From an uncultured Desulfosarcina sp. (GTDB lineage Bacteria > Desulfobacterota > Desulfobacteria > Desulfobacterales > Desulfosarcinaceae): a DNA stretch of 64,000 bases. Positions within the stretch are counted from its first letter, which is position 1; every line of letters begins with the position of its first letter. A program made the translations under genes and the position numbers. The notes under the pieces were generated by a model. That model was given only the letters and a program-made list of their open reading frames with translations. It had not been told where the DNA came from and ran no database searches. The stretch lies in the NCBI RefSeq assembly GCF_963668215.1, contig NZ_OY764190.1, positions 1,116,001 through 1,180,000 on the forward strand, read 5' to 3'. Of the stretch, positions 1 to 8,965 are shown piece after piece.

Positions 1-1297
1 CGATGCTGTTGTTCATGCCGTCGTTAAGCCAGTGGTCGATCTTCCACATGATCTCGTGGGTGTTGGCGTGTTTGCTGCGGGCGTATTCTTCGACCTGTTG
101 TGGATGGCAGCCGGCGCAGTGGGTCGGCGACACCACCGTGGCAACCGGTATCGCGGTATGTTCCAGATGGGATTTCAATGTCTCGGTCGTGTTGCGGGCA
201 CGGTGACATTTCGAGCAGTCAACGCCCACCTTGGCGTGCACGCTGCCGCTCCAGTCAGCGTGAATGCCCGGTGTCTTGGCGCGATGGCAGTCCACGCAGG
301 TTTTTCCTGCGATGGCCTCGCTGCGCATTTCCGGAAGCAGCCGCAGGGGGAAGTCCCATCGCCAGACACTGATGCAGACCAAAATGAGAAAAATGAGCAC
401 CAGGTTGGTGTAGGCCATCACCACAAACACTTTCTGCACGGCAGGCGGTTTCTTTGGGGCCCCGGTTCCGCCAGCCGCCGGACCGATGCACGTGATCCGT
501 TCGAACACTTCGGTACCGTGGGGTGCGCCGGACAGCGCTTCGGTGAGGTCTAAGCCTGCGGCGTGCTTGCCGAAATGCCGACCGCCTTTCCATTTGGGAT
601 TGCCGGTGACATCGTAAATGTTGTCTTCATGAATAAAATACGCCGGTTTGCCATTCGCTCCATCGAATTGACCGATCGTGTCGGCGCCAATTGCATCCGG
701 TTGTGTGGCGGGCGGCCGTTGTGATTCGGCTTTCATTTTTCGGTGGACGACGGTCACTGCCGTCAAACCGATGAGCACCATCAACGCAAAAAGAAGGATC
801 TTGATAAACAGCATCAATCCGAAGGTGTTGTTGAAAAACTGCTCCCATCGGTCGATTCGGACCCAGGTGAGGTAAATGCCCGTCATGGTGAGGACCGCCA
901 TGCAGGACAGCCCGAGAAGGCGTTCGGCTTTGGGTATCCCTCCGGTAAGCTGGCTGGGTTTGACAAAGAGGTGAATGTAGAAGATGGCGCCGAAAAAGAC
1001 GATGCCCGCCAGCAGGTGAAGGTAACCGATTGCGAAACGCAGGGTTTTGTGCAGCGGAGTCTGAAGGGATTGGGCCTTTTCGAGAACCCGTTCCGAGACG
1101 GGATAGCGGTACCCATTGCGAATATAGGCAAACCCGACGGTTTTGAGCTGGCCGCCGTTGCTTTCCAAATGGCAGAAGATGCATCCCTTGCCGGTCTGAC
1201 GCGCATACGTTTCGGTTGCATTGACTTCGTGAACCAGCAGGAACGGAAATAACAATGTCAGAAAAATGATTCCGACGGTCCTGGATTGTTGCGTCAT
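1..1297 (-). CDS. Multidomain membrane cytochrome: c-haem, CopD-like, b5-like, then multihaem c (3' end cut off)
   Basis: The gene has no stop inside the window: 432 codons run from an ATG at 1297, preceded by a good ribosome site (GAGAGGAGAT), to the left edge. Reading from the N-terminus: a signal or anchor segment (residues 8-22), a haem c motif CIFCH (39-43), three hydrophobic helices resembling the CopD/membrane haem family (about 84-190), a b5-like haem-binding domain (about 225-295, with a GRHFGKHAAG-type block), one more membrane helix (about 305-325), then c-type motifs CVDCH (334), CSKCH (361) and CAGCH (394). More haems probably lie beyond the edge. The tail resembles octahaem/HAO-like cytochromes. 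A periplasmic or membrane electron-transfer role is inferred; donor and acceptor are unknown. Confidence 0.85.
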   Translation of the reverse strand, partial: MTQQSRTVGIIFLTLLFPFLLVHEVNATETYARQTGKGCIFCHLESNGGQLKTVGFAYIRNGYRYPVSERVLEKAQSLQTPLHKTLRFAIGYLHLLAGIVFFGAIFYIHLFVKPSQLTGGIPKAERLLGLSCMAVLTMTGIYLTWVRIDRWEQFFNNTFGLMLFIKILLFALMVLIGLTAVTVVHRKMKAESQRPPATQPDAIGADTIGQFDGANGKPAYFIHEDNIYDVTGNPKWKGGRHFGKHAAGLDLTEALSGAPHGTEVFERITCIGPAAGGTGAPKKPPAVQKVFVVMAYTNLVLIFLILVCISVWRWDFPLRLLPEMRSEAIAGKTCVDCHRAKTPGIHADWSGSVHAKVGVDCSKCHRARNTTETLKSHLEHTAIPVATVVSPTHCAGCHPQQVEEYARSKHANTHEIMWKIDHWLNDGMNNSI

Positions 1298-1500
1298 ATC
1301 TCCTCTCTTACAGACGGACGGATACGATGCGAAACTTCGATGAGGTCCGAATTTCGGATTCGATTTTATCTTGCAGGTGCAGCCTTTAACATTTTTTACA
1401 GACGGATTATTTTGAATTTTCAATAAGCCTATCAGTGTTAACCGTAAACCGAAAGCTTTAAAATTCAACCGGCAACGTAGTAACTGAGCAGAACTGCCAA

Positions 1501-1710
1501 CTATCGGTCTGAGAGATAAGGATAAAGCTTTTTAACGCATTCCGGGCAGATACCATGGCTGAAAGTCGCTTCGGTTCGTTTTTGTACATAGGCTTCCAAC
1601 TGGGGCCAAACCCCTTTTTCATCTCTGATGCTTTTGCATGAGGCACAGATGGGAATAAACCCGCTGAGCACTTTTTGACATATCCTTTCAAGATGATAGC
1701 GAATCGTCAT
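1501..1710 (-). CDS. Small standalone zinc-finger-like protein (CxxCK...HGICPEC)
   Basis: A 69-residue protein starting 1 bp after the pntB stop, so probably translationally coupled to it. It contains ICASCK (22-27) and HGICPEC (52-58), giving four cysteines and a histidine that could bind zinc. The same block, with the intervening RDEKGVW and the trailing KLYP, is familiar to me as a C-terminal tail of PAS/response-regulator proteins in Desulfobacterota; here it stands alone. Function unknown. An alternative frame at 1458-1691 lacks the conserved block and was not used. Confidence 0.7.
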   Translation of the reverse strand: MTIRYHLERICQKVLSGFIPICASCKSIRDEKGVWPQLEAYVQKRTEATFSHGICPECVKKLYPYLSDR

Positions 1711-1711
1711 G

Positions 1712-3682
1712 TCACCCTCCCGCTGCCTGGAATGTTTCGATCAGCCTTCTGGCCGTCAGCCGGGCATCCCCGAGCAGCATGATGGTATTCTCTTTGTCGT
1801 AAAGCGGATTCTCGACACCCGAATAGCCGGGCTTTTTGTCCATATTGCAGACAATCACCGTTCTGGCCTCGTAGGCCATCAGGATCGGCATACCGGATAT
1901 CGGGGTCCCCTCCTGCTGGATGGCTGATGGATTGACGACATCGCAGGCACCGACGATCATGGCCACATCCGTTTCGGCAAATCCGGGGTTGGCCTCATCC
2001 ATTTCGATCAGGTTTTCGTAATCGACGTCGGCCTCGGCCAGGAGCACGTTCATGTGCCCGGGCATGCGGCCGGCAACCGGATGGATCGCGTAATCCACCT
2101 GTGCGCCTTTTTGCCGCAAAATATTGCCCAGTTCCACAATATCGAATTGGGCCTTGGCCAGCGCCATACCGTACCCCGGAATGATGACGATTTTTTTTGC
2201 TCGAGAAAGCGCCAGGACGGCGTCGGAGGTGCTATCCTGATCGGTTTTATCGGCAGGCGTCTCACCGGACTGTTTTTCAGTCAAGGCGTCCAGGACGCGT
2301 TGGACCGTTTTCTTGGCGTCTCCCGTCAGCAAAATCGTGTTGCCGTTGGAATAAAGCGGATTTTCAACCCCGGAATAACCGGGTTTTTCGTCAAAATTGC
2401 AGCAAACCACATGCTTGGCCTGGTGGGCCATCAGGATCGGCATGCCGGATATCGGGGTCCCCTCGACGTCGATGGCCGCGGGATTGACTACATCGCAGGC
2501 TCCGACAACCAGCACCAGATCGGTGGACTGAAACTCGGGGTTGATGGCGTCCATTTCCACCAGCATGTCATAGTCGACGCCGACTTCGGCCAGCAGGACA
2601 TTCATGTGCCCGGGCATGCGTCCGGCTACCGGGTGAATGGCGTAGCGAACGGTTTTTCCAAGGGCGATCAATTGATTAGCGAGTTCGGCGACTTCCGTTT
2701 GTGCCCTGGCCAGAGCCATGCCGTAGCCGGGAACAATGATGATAGAGCAGGCCTTTTCGATGATGTTTGCAGCCTTTGTGAACGGTTCTGGAGCATTTCG
2801 TTTTCCAGGATCGTGGCTCTCGACGTGTGGTGCTGGAGACGCAACAGTCGATGCGTTTTGGGCCACCGTTCGATCTGTTTTGGCCGGTCCGGGGAAAAAA
2901 ACCCTGAAAAGGTTTCGATTCATTGCTTTGCACATCACATGGGTGAGAATGGAGCCCGAAGCCGCTACCGTCGCGCCGAAAGCGATCAGCAGCTGATTTC
3001 CGATCACCATCCCGCAAAAAGAAGCCGCCAGGCCTGCGGTCGCGTTGAGAAAGGAAATCAGCACCGGCATGTCGGCGCCGCCAATACGGATCGAAAACAA
3101 GATGCCGAAAAGAACGGCAAGCATGATTTGGATCAAATAAACAACCCACACCAGTTCTGAGGTGATGGTAAAGGATAATCCGCCAACAAAAAGCAGGCCG
3201 CCAAGGTTCCACAACAACAGCATTTGATGACCGGGCAGGATTTGCTGGGTCTGCTTCATTCTGTTGGATAATTTGGCAGAGGCCACCATGCTGCCGCTGA
3301 ACGTCAGCGCCCCGATGGTCAATCCCAACAAGCCCGAAATTTCGCTCACCGGTTCCAGCGCGTGGGAGTTGCGGGACAATTCAACCAGCGATACAAGAAA
3401 AGCCGCCACACCACCTGCACCGTGTTGAAAGGCCACCATGGCCGGGATCTGGATCATGCTGACGGCACGTGCCACCGCATACCCGGCGATCGCTCCCCCC
3501 AGCAGAGACAGGATAACGACACCTGCGTCCAGAATCCCGTTGCGGTATAGAACCAAAAAAAAAGCGCACATCAGCGCAAATGCCGCGGTCAGGTTACCGG
3601 TTTTTGCTTGGCGGGGCGCCCGGAACTGCCATATACCCGCGATCAGAATCAAAATAACTGAAAAGTCGATAGTAAGTGTCAT
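1712..3682 (-). CDS. pntB: NAD(P) transhydrogenase subunit beta with two tandem dIII domains
   Basis: Membrane subunit of proton-translocating transhydrogenase, which transfers hydride between NAD(H) and NADP(H) using the proton gradient. The first ~270 residues form the multi-helix dII part. The soluble NADP-binding dIII domain then occurs twice in a row (about 2300-2745 and 1735-2203 in DNA). Each copy has PGYGMALA, the IHPVAGRMPGHMNVLLAE block, VGACDVVNP, GTPISGMPIL and KPGYSGVENPLY. At about 656 residues it is some 200 longer than ordinary PntB (about 460). The ATG at 3682 starts with MTLTIDFSV; an upstream in-frame GTG at 3724 would add 14 residues without family support, and neither start has a strong ribosome site. 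Second gene pair of the pntA1-pntA2-pntB operon. Confidence 0.93.
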   Translation of the reverse strand: MTLTIDFSVILILIAGIWQFRAPRQAKTGNLTAAFALMCAFFLVLYRNGILDAGVVILSLLGGAIAGYAVARAVSMIQIPAMVAFQHGAGGVAAFLVSLVELSRNSHALEPVSEISGLLGLTIGALTFSGSMVASAKLSNRMKQTQQILPGHQMLLLWNLGGLLFVGGLSFTITSELVWVVYLIQIMLAVLFGILFSIRIGGADMPVLISFLNATAGLAASFCGMVIGNQLLIAFGATVAASGSILTHVMCKAMNRNLFRVFFPGPAKTDRTVAQNASTVASPAPHVESHDPGKRNAPEPFTKAANIIEKACSIIIVPGYGMALARAQTEVAELANQLIALGKTVRYAIHPVAGRMPGHMNVLLAEVGVDYDMLVEMDAINPEFQSTDLVLVVGACDVVNPAAIDVEGTPISGMPILMAHQAKHVVCCNFDEKPGYSGVENPLYSNGNTILLTGDAKKTVQRVLDALTEKQSGETPADKTDQDSTSDAVLALSRAKKIVIIPGYGMALAKAQFDIVELGNILRQKGAQVDYAIHPVAGRMPGHMNVLLAEADVDYENLIEMDEANPGFAETDVAMIVGACDVVNPSAIQQEGTPISGMPILMAYEARTVIVCNMDKKPGYSGVENPLYDKENTIMLLGDARLTARRLIETFQAAGG

Positions 3683-3743
3683 TGCACGATGGATTTCGTT
3701 TACGGGTTGTTGGAGACGCTCCACAGCACGCCGCGGTGAATCT

Positions 3744-4112
3744 TCACCAAATGGATAGAAAACGATCGTTCGGCCGTTTGCGCACCCTACCGTGATCAGC
3801 GGTGAATTCTCTCGCTTGTACGTTCGATATTGTTCGTTTTTCCTTGAAAAGTCTCAGCATTCTGTCCGTAATGGCAAAACCGCCGACGACATTGAACGTG
3901 GCCGTTACAATGGCCACGCCGCCGAAGATTTTTTCAGAGACGGTCGTCGGAAATGAAAACAGAATCACGGCTCCCAGTATGGTGACGGCCGAGATGGCAT
4001 TGGTCATCGACATCAATGGCGTGTGCAGCAATGCGGGCACCTTGGATATCAACAGGTAGCCAACGATAAAGGCCGCCGCGAAGACGCCCATCATCAAAAG
4101 TAAATTCAGCAT
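3744..4112 (-). CDS. pntA2: NAD(P) transhydrogenase subunit alpha part 2 (membrane)
   Basis: Small membrane component (dII part) of the three-polypeptide transhydrogenase. Hydrophobic helices at about residues 2-20, 35-53 and 60-80 fit the family, including the TPLMSMTNAIS segment and an IFGGVAIVTATFNVVGGF helix. The ATG at 4112 is preceded by AGAGGA six bases upstream; the longer frame to 4163 adds 17 residues with no family support. After the last helix comes a charged tail of about 30 residues, a little longer than usual. It lies between pntA1 and pntB in the same direction. Confidence 0.9.
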   Translation of the reverse strand: MLNLLLMMGVFAAAFIVGYLLISKVPALLHTPLMSMTNAISAVTILGAVILFSFPTTVSEKIFGGVAIVTATFNVVGGFAITDRMLRLFKEKRTISNVQAREFTADHGRVRKRPNDRFLSIW

Positions 4113-4220
4113 CGGATTTCCTCTGTTCCTCGCGCAGTAATATCCACCGGCGGGGTCCGGCATTGAAGAGCCACCATGAAAATCCAGGCGGCTTTCATTT
4201 CTTTTTCCCCTGAAATCGGC

Positions 4221-5390
4221 TCAATTGGAGAGATTCGTCCGCATGGCCTTCAGGGCGCCTTCGTGATGAATGGTGCCATGGTGGGTGACCAGAGAACTGT
4301 TGACAATCTCGTCTTCGAGGTCAAGCGTTTCGACGCCGTTTTTGAAGAGGTTGTCAACGTAGTGAAACATGTTGTTGGCATACAGCCAACTGGCATGGAC
4401 GGCCATCCTGCCGGGGATGTTCTGTATGCCCGAGATATGCACGCCCAGCCGCCGGCTGAACCGCCCCGGTTCCGTGGCCTCGCAGTTCCCCCCCTGGTCC
4501 ACGGAGACATCCATAATCACCGAGCCGGGTTTCATGCTGGATACCATGTCTTCCGTAACCAGGATCGGTGCGACTTCTCCCGGGACCAATGCGCTCAAGA
4601 TAACCACATCGGCGCCCTCCAGGTGGGGGGCAATGGCACGCTGTTCGATCTCGATCCACTCTTTCTCTAAAGCCTTTGCGTAGCCTCCCTTTCCGATAGC
4701 CAGTTCCTGTGGGATGTCGAAATCCACCACCTTGGCGCCCAGGCTTTCCGCCTCGGTGCAGGCATCCTTGCGGATATCGACGGCCTTGACCACCCCGCCG
4801 AGCCGTTTGGCTGTGGCAATCGCCTGAAGGCCCACTACGCCGGTACCGACGATGAGAAATGTCGCCGGTTTTATGGTTCCGATGGCCGTGCCGATCATGG
4901 GGATAAAGGTGGGCAATTTGTTTGCCGCCATGATCACCGATTTATATCCGGTGACGGTGCTCATGGAAGAGAGGGCATCCATACGCTGCGCACGCGAAAT
5001 GCGCGGGATGCCATCCATGGTCAGGGCGGTGATGTTTTTGTCCCGAAGCCGCTTCACGATATCGTGATTTTCGGGTGCTGCCGGGTGGAGAAAGGTGATC
5101 AGGAGGCTGTCGTCTCGCAGCATATTGACTTCATGGCTATCCAGTTTCTGATTGAATACCGGCTGCTTGACTTTCAGAACGATGTCGGATTCTTTAAACA
5201 GGCGCACCGTGTCGGCGATAATGTCCGCCCCGGCCATCCTGTATTCTTCATCGCTGATGGAAATGCCTTCTCCTGCCGATGCTTCGACGGCCACCTCGAA
5301 TCCCAGTTCAATGTATTTCATTACGGTTTCCGGTGTGGCGGCGACTCTTTTTTCTTCGGACAAGATTTCTTTCGGGATTCCGATTCGCAT
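4221..5390 (-). CDS. pntA1: NAD(P) transhydrogenase subunit alpha part 1 (NAD-binding dI)
   Basis: Soluble NAD(H)-binding subunit, 389 residues, the usual length for the split alpha subunit. It opens with MRIGIPKEILSEEKRVA as in the alanine dehydrogenase/PNT family. It has a Rossmann segment LIVGTGVVGLQAIATAKRLG (about 177-196) and the RQD-loop region represented by VSVDQGGNCE (about 296-305). A GAGGT ribosome site precedes the ATG. First gene of a minus-strand operon followed by pntA2, pntB and the small zinc-finger gene. Confidence 0.95.
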   Translation of the reverse strand: MRIGIPKEILSEEKRVAATPETVMKYIELGFEVAVEASAGEGISISDEEYRMAGADIIADTVRLFKESDIVLKVKQPVFNQKLDSHEVNMLRDDSLLITFLHPAAPENHDIVKRLRDKNITALTMDGIPRISRAQRMDALSSMSTVTGYKSVIMAANKLPTFIPMIGTAIGTIKPATFLIVGTGVVGLQAIATAKRLGGVVKAVDIRKDACTEAESLGAKVVDFDIPQELAIGKGGYAKALEKEWIEIEQRAIAPHLEGADVVILSALVPGEVAPILVTEDMVSSMKPGSVIMDVSVDQGGNCEATEPGRFSRRLGVHISGIQNIPGRMAVHASWLYANNMFHYVDNLFKNGVETLDLEDEIVNSSLVTHHGTIHHEGALKAMRTNLSN

Positions 5391-5468
5391 ATTAGACCTC
5401 GTATCAGTGTTTAAAAATTAATTGATGTTGCGAAACTCTGGTCATAAACAGCAGAAACCTTCCTGGAT

Positions 5469-5732
5469 TCAACATAACGGAATAATATCGGTAATACGGA
5501 AACAGGGGCGAACTTCAAAATTATGGGTAGGCCGGCCCTTTTTTTCTTCGTCCGGGTGATCCGAGAAATGTTCTTCGCAGTACACCACGTTTTTGCCGGT
5601 GTCCGAAAAACAGCAAACCTGCCGATCTTCGCAGTTCAGACATATGCCCTGTTCCTTTGAAGGCGCAAGGGTATCTTTTGGAAGTTTATATCCCCCATGC
5701 ATCGCGGGATCTTTTTTACGGGTGTCATTCAT
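5469..5732 (-). CDS. Small cysteine-rich protein (CLNC...C-C-C)
   Basis: An 87-residue protein with GICLNCEDRQVCCF (29-42) and a later VVYCEEH (49-55), a spacing I associate with a family of small putative metal-binding proteins common in sulfate reducers. No membrane segment or signal is seen. It lies upstream of pntA1 on the same strand and 30 bp downstream of the HEAT-like gene, so it may belong to that short operon. Function unknown; metal binding is an inference from the cysteines. Confidence 0.65.
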   Translation of the reverse strand: MNDTRKKDPAMHGGYKLPKDTLAPSKEQGICLNCEDRQVCCFSDTGKNVVYCEEHFSDHPDEEKKGRPTHNFEVRPCFRITDIIPLC

Positions 5733-5762
5733 GAATGATATCCTTCATCCTTGGCAGTTTTC

Positions 5763-6197
5763 TTAATTCTCCAACATACTTGCTGCCGCGATCTCGTCAT
5801 CAAGCCGTTCCACTGCTTCGCCGAAAAAAGGCGGCTGCGGTGTCTGCTTTAATTTTTCGATTATTTTTTTCACGGCCGAGGAGAACTCTTCATAAGACGC
5901 CGCATGAACGTTTTTCAGCATTGCAGCCAGGGCATCACCGGCAATTACGCGAGCATCGTAATAGACATTATCATCGGCCAGGACGGTCAGGACCTGGTGG
6001 AAAAGGTCCAATGAAGGGGCTCGAATTTCGCCGACACGCTTGAGTACTTCCTCGCGAAGCCGCCAATTCCCTTTGAACCGTAATATCCGGACCAGTCCCG
6101 GCTGGCATTCAACCAGTCTTCCGTCTTCTGCCAATTCCTCGAAAATGTCCAAGACTGTGCCCCAATCCGTCAGATTGCCAAAAGGATCCTGTTTCAT
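5763..6197 (-). CDS. HEAT-repeat-like hypothetical protein
   Basis: A 144-residue, mostly helical soluble protein. Its segments of alternating hydrophobic helices, such as REEVLKRVGEI and ARVIAGDALAAML, resemble HEAT/PBS-lyase-like repeats. The start ATG has a strong AAGGAG ribosome site. It is followed at 30 bp by the small cysteine-rich gene. No catalytic motif is visible; a protein-interaction role is a guess from the fold. Confidence 0.6.
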   Translation of the reverse strand: MKQDPFGNLTDWGTVLDIFEELAEDGRLVECQPGLVRILRFKGNWRLREEVLKRVGEIRAPSLDLFHQVLTVLADDNVYYDARVIAGDALAAMLKNVHAASYEEFSSAVKKIIEKLKQTPQPPFFGEAVERLDDEIAAASMLEN

Positions 6198-6462
6198 TGA
6201 AAACTCCTTTCATCGAAAATTGAATTCCGCCAACCGATATTCGAAAATCGTTGACCAGACATTTGCTGGCAAACAAATTTACCTTCGCTTGCTTCTGAGC
6301 AACGAGAATGCCAATTTGATAGAAGCTTATAAATATATGATATAAAACAGAATTTAACTTCGATGAAATGTCGAAGAAATCAGGAGGCGGGACATAATCG
6401 CCCGGAGAAACCATCATTGAGGAGATTACTATTTAAATTAACTACGAATATACATTGCGGGC

Positions 6463-6486
6463 AAAAACGCCCGAACGGGCGTTTTT
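6463..6486 (-). terminator. Rho-independent terminator of the sigma54 regulator
   Basis: A-tract, CGCCCG/CGGGCG stem with a short loop, then a T-tract; symmetrical, so it can act in both directions. It begins six bases after the stop codon of the regulator gene at 6492. Confidence 0.85.
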
Positions 6487-6491
6487 GGCAC

Positions 6492-8408
6492 TCAGGCGGG
6501 AGGGAGCTTTCGAAACAGTGCTCTTCGCGATATGCCCAGCAGTTTTGCTGCTTTTGTGCGGTTGCCTCCGGTTCGGTGCAACGCCTTTGAAATAAGGCTG
6601 CGTTCCAGTTGTTGTGTGGCTGACCGAAGATCCATCTCGACCGGCAGCGGCAAGGAATTAGACAGCTTTTGGGGGGAAAGGAATTCCAGGTGGCCCAGGG
6701 TTACAAACCGCTGGAGAACATTGCGCAGTTCACGCACGTTGCCGGGCCATTCGTATTCCATGAGCGTATCCATGATCGGTCCCGGAACTCTATCCATGCC
6801 GGCAGGCATTTTGATCCGCCGCAGAAAGTGCTCCACCAGCAAAGGGATATCCTGCTTGCGTTGGCGCAATGGCGGTAATTGAATCTGGATCACCTGAACC
6901 CGATAAAAAAAATCGCTGCGCATATGGCCGCTGTTGACCCGATTTTCCAATGGCGTATTGGAGGCCGATATGATGCGCAAATCGGCTGACTTCGTTTCTG
7001 TGCTGCCCAGCGCCCTGTAGCCACCGCCTTCGATCGCTCGCAGCAGCTTGGCTTGCATGCCAACGGTCAGGTCGCCAACTTCATCCAGAAACAATGTTCC
7101 GCCATCGGCCATATCCAGATATCCCGGAGCGTCTGCGTGCGCACCGGAAAAAGCGCCCTTACGGTGCCCGAAAAATTCTCGTTCGAACAGGGATTCCTGG
7201 ACGGCACCGCAGTTCACGGCGACGAATCTGTGCTTTTTCCTCGCACCGTGATTGTGAACGGCATGAGCCACCAGTTCTTTTCCAGATCCGGACTCACCGA
7301 ATATGGCAACACTCGCATCCGTTGCGGCTGCCTTCAGAATCAGTTCATAAACACCTTGCATGGCCGCTGACCGACCCAGGATGTCACCCAGCCGATACCT
7401 CTCTTTGAGTGACGACCGTAGAACGCGATTTTCGCTGTCCAACAGGTCCGCCATTCGTTGAGCAGCCATCTGCTGCTCTTTGATTTCGGTGATATCCTTG
7501 AAGGTCGACAGCAATGCGGGTCTCCCCCTGAAGGCAATGGGGCTGTGGCAAACCTGTATCCACGCGACACGCCCAGATCGGGAGAACTGAATAACCTCCT
7601 CGATTCTGGCCCCAACCTTATCGCCGCCAACGGAACGATAGCTTTTTACGATTTCAGCGGTATTTCCAGCGCGTAAATTCGTTACCCGTCTATTCAGGAG
7701 GTCTTCGGCCATCGATACGTGAAACAATTTGCAGAAAGCCGGATTCACATAACAAAAGCGATTATCCTGGACCAGGGCAACCCCTTCGTCCACCTGCTCG
7801 GTAAGCACGCGATAGCGTTCTTCACTTTCTCTTAGCGCCTCCTCCGAGCGTTTCAGCCACAGCACCTTGCTCAGCCGTTCTCCGATCGCTCTCAACAGGT
7901 GTTCTTCTTCCTCTAAAAACGGACTGGCGTCGCACCGCTGAGGTATTTTGCAATAATAGACGTCTATATCCCCGACATGTTGGCCGTTCAGGATGATTTT
8001 TGTATTCTGGTGCCATTGGGTGGTCTTGAAATTCCGGGTGGTGTATTCCTGACCGTCCAATCGGATGCGGGCGCAGGCGTTTTCAGGAAATTGCCAAGCC
8101 GCCGGTATGAGTTCAACGGCACGCTGCATAATCCACGGCAGCGAAACATCCTGGTTCTCAAAAAGGTTGGAGATGCCATACAGGCAGTTCAATTCCTTGA
8201 TGCGTTCGGCAAGGGCGTTGGGCGCTGTGGATATGGATAGCGTTTGGCATAAATCGTCTGTGGCAGCCCTCCGTCCCTGCGCCGGCTTTGTTTTTGGCCT
8301 CTTCAGGTTTCGCTCGGCTGTCATATTTGTCTTCATATCGCCCAGAAGAGTATCTGTTTTATTGGTATCTATGAAAATGCAGACATAGCCACAAAGACAA
8401 CAAATCAT
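6492..8408 (-). CDS. Sigma54-dependent regulator with PAS sensor (GAFSGA variant)
   Basis: An NtrC-type activator of sigma54 RNA polymerase. The N-terminal ~190 residues are GAF-like and end in a helical linker (ERLSKVLWLKRSEEALRESEERY). A PAS domain follows (about 195-315), then the AAA+ domain with Walker A GESGSGKE, a GAFSGA loop (the family consensus is GAFTGA), Walker B GGTLFLDEVGD and the R-finger region. The C-terminus is a Fis-type helix-turn-helix (RTKAAKLLGISRRALFRKL). No receiver domain, so it probably senses a ligand or redox state directly. An internal start at 8336 (MKTNMT) is an alternative; neither has a clear ribosome site. Target promoters are unknown. Confidence 0.9.
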   Translation of the reverse strand: MICCLCGYVCIFIDTNKTDTLLGDMKTNMTAERNLKRPKTKPAQGRRAATDDLCQTLSISTAPNALAERIKELNCLYGISNLFENQDVSLPWIMQRAVELIPAAWQFPENACARIRLDGQEYTTRNFKTTQWHQNTKIILNGQHVGDIDVYYCKIPQRCDASPFLEEEEHLLRAIGERLSKVLWLKRSEEALRESEERYRVLTEQVDEGVALVQDNRFCYVNPAFCKLFHVSMAEDLLNRRVTNLRAGNTAEIVKSYRSVGGDKVGARIEEVIQFSRSGRVAWIQVCHSPIAFRGRPALLSTFKDITEIKEQQMAAQRMADLLDSENRVLRSSLKERYRLGDILGRSAAMQGVYELILKAAATDASVAIFGESGSGKELVAHAVHNHGARKKHRFVAVNCGAVQESLFEREFFGHRKGAFSGAHADAPGYLDMADGGTLFLDEVGDLTVGMQAKLLRAIEGGGYRALGSTETKSADLRIISASNTPLENRVNSGHMRSDFFYRVQVIQIQLPPLRQRKQDIPLLVEHFLRRIKMPAGMDRVPGPIMDTLMEYEWPGNVRELRNVLQRFVTLGHLEFLSPQKLSNSLPLPVEMDLRSATQQLERSLISKALHRTGGNRTKAAKLLGISRRALFRKLPPA

Positions 8409-8639
8409 CGGTCAAGCAAATGAATAATCCTTTAATATTGTAGACTATCTTTTTATCCAAAAGAAAGCATATTTTTTAAATAAGGCTTGTTTCAACTCGC
8501 CGCTCTTTTTTGTGAAATTGTTTCTGTTTTCTGTTTAATCAGACATCGAACCGGTATCAATCTGACGTTTAGTTCCCCCTGGCGACCATATACGGATTTC
8601 GCTACGGGGCATCATAACCGTTCAACCGATGCGACAACC

Positions 8640-8879
8640 TTATTTTTTTCCAATGCACGCATCGTCGGTGCAGGTCTTTTTGCCCCCCACCGAGAGCGTT
8701 GTGACCTGGCGTTTTCTTCTCTTTTCCGCTTGCGGTTCCGCTATCGCCGAAAGTTTGGTTTGCGGGCCTGCAACTTTCCCGATACAGGCTTCATCTTCGC
8801 AGACAACCCTGTCGGACACGGTAATGGAGGAATGAGAATATTGATCTCTGGCTTTTTTATTTGGGGGTGTTCCATTCAT
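8640..8879 (-). CDS. Small protein with two CxDEACIG motifs
   Basis: A 79-residue protein from the ATG at 8879 (a longer frame begins at 8966). It carries two copies of a short cysteine motif: CEDEACIG (34-41 from this start) and CTDDACIG at the very C-terminus, separated by a basic linker. A similar C-x-DESCIG motif occurs in small zinc-ribbon-like proteins of Desulfobacterota. It lies downstream of the VOC gene, probably in the same transcript. Function unknown. Confidence 0.55.
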   Translation of the reverse strand: MNGTPPNKKARDQYSHSSITVSDRVVCEDEACIGKVAGPQTKLSAIAEPQAEKRRKRQVTTLSVGGKKTCTDDACIGKK

Positions 8880-8965
8880 CACGAATATCCCTGGTTTTTT
8901 CGTTGTAGGCTGTAAAAAACTGCAACGGCCGGTTGGCATGCCCGCGAGAAAAACGGCCGTTTGCA

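Noticed and set aside
32..553. Long plus-strand frames over the left edge (also 743-1252)
   Set aside because: The minus strand carries four in-frame CxxCH motifs and membrane helices across the same bases; the plus frames show no motif or ribosome site.
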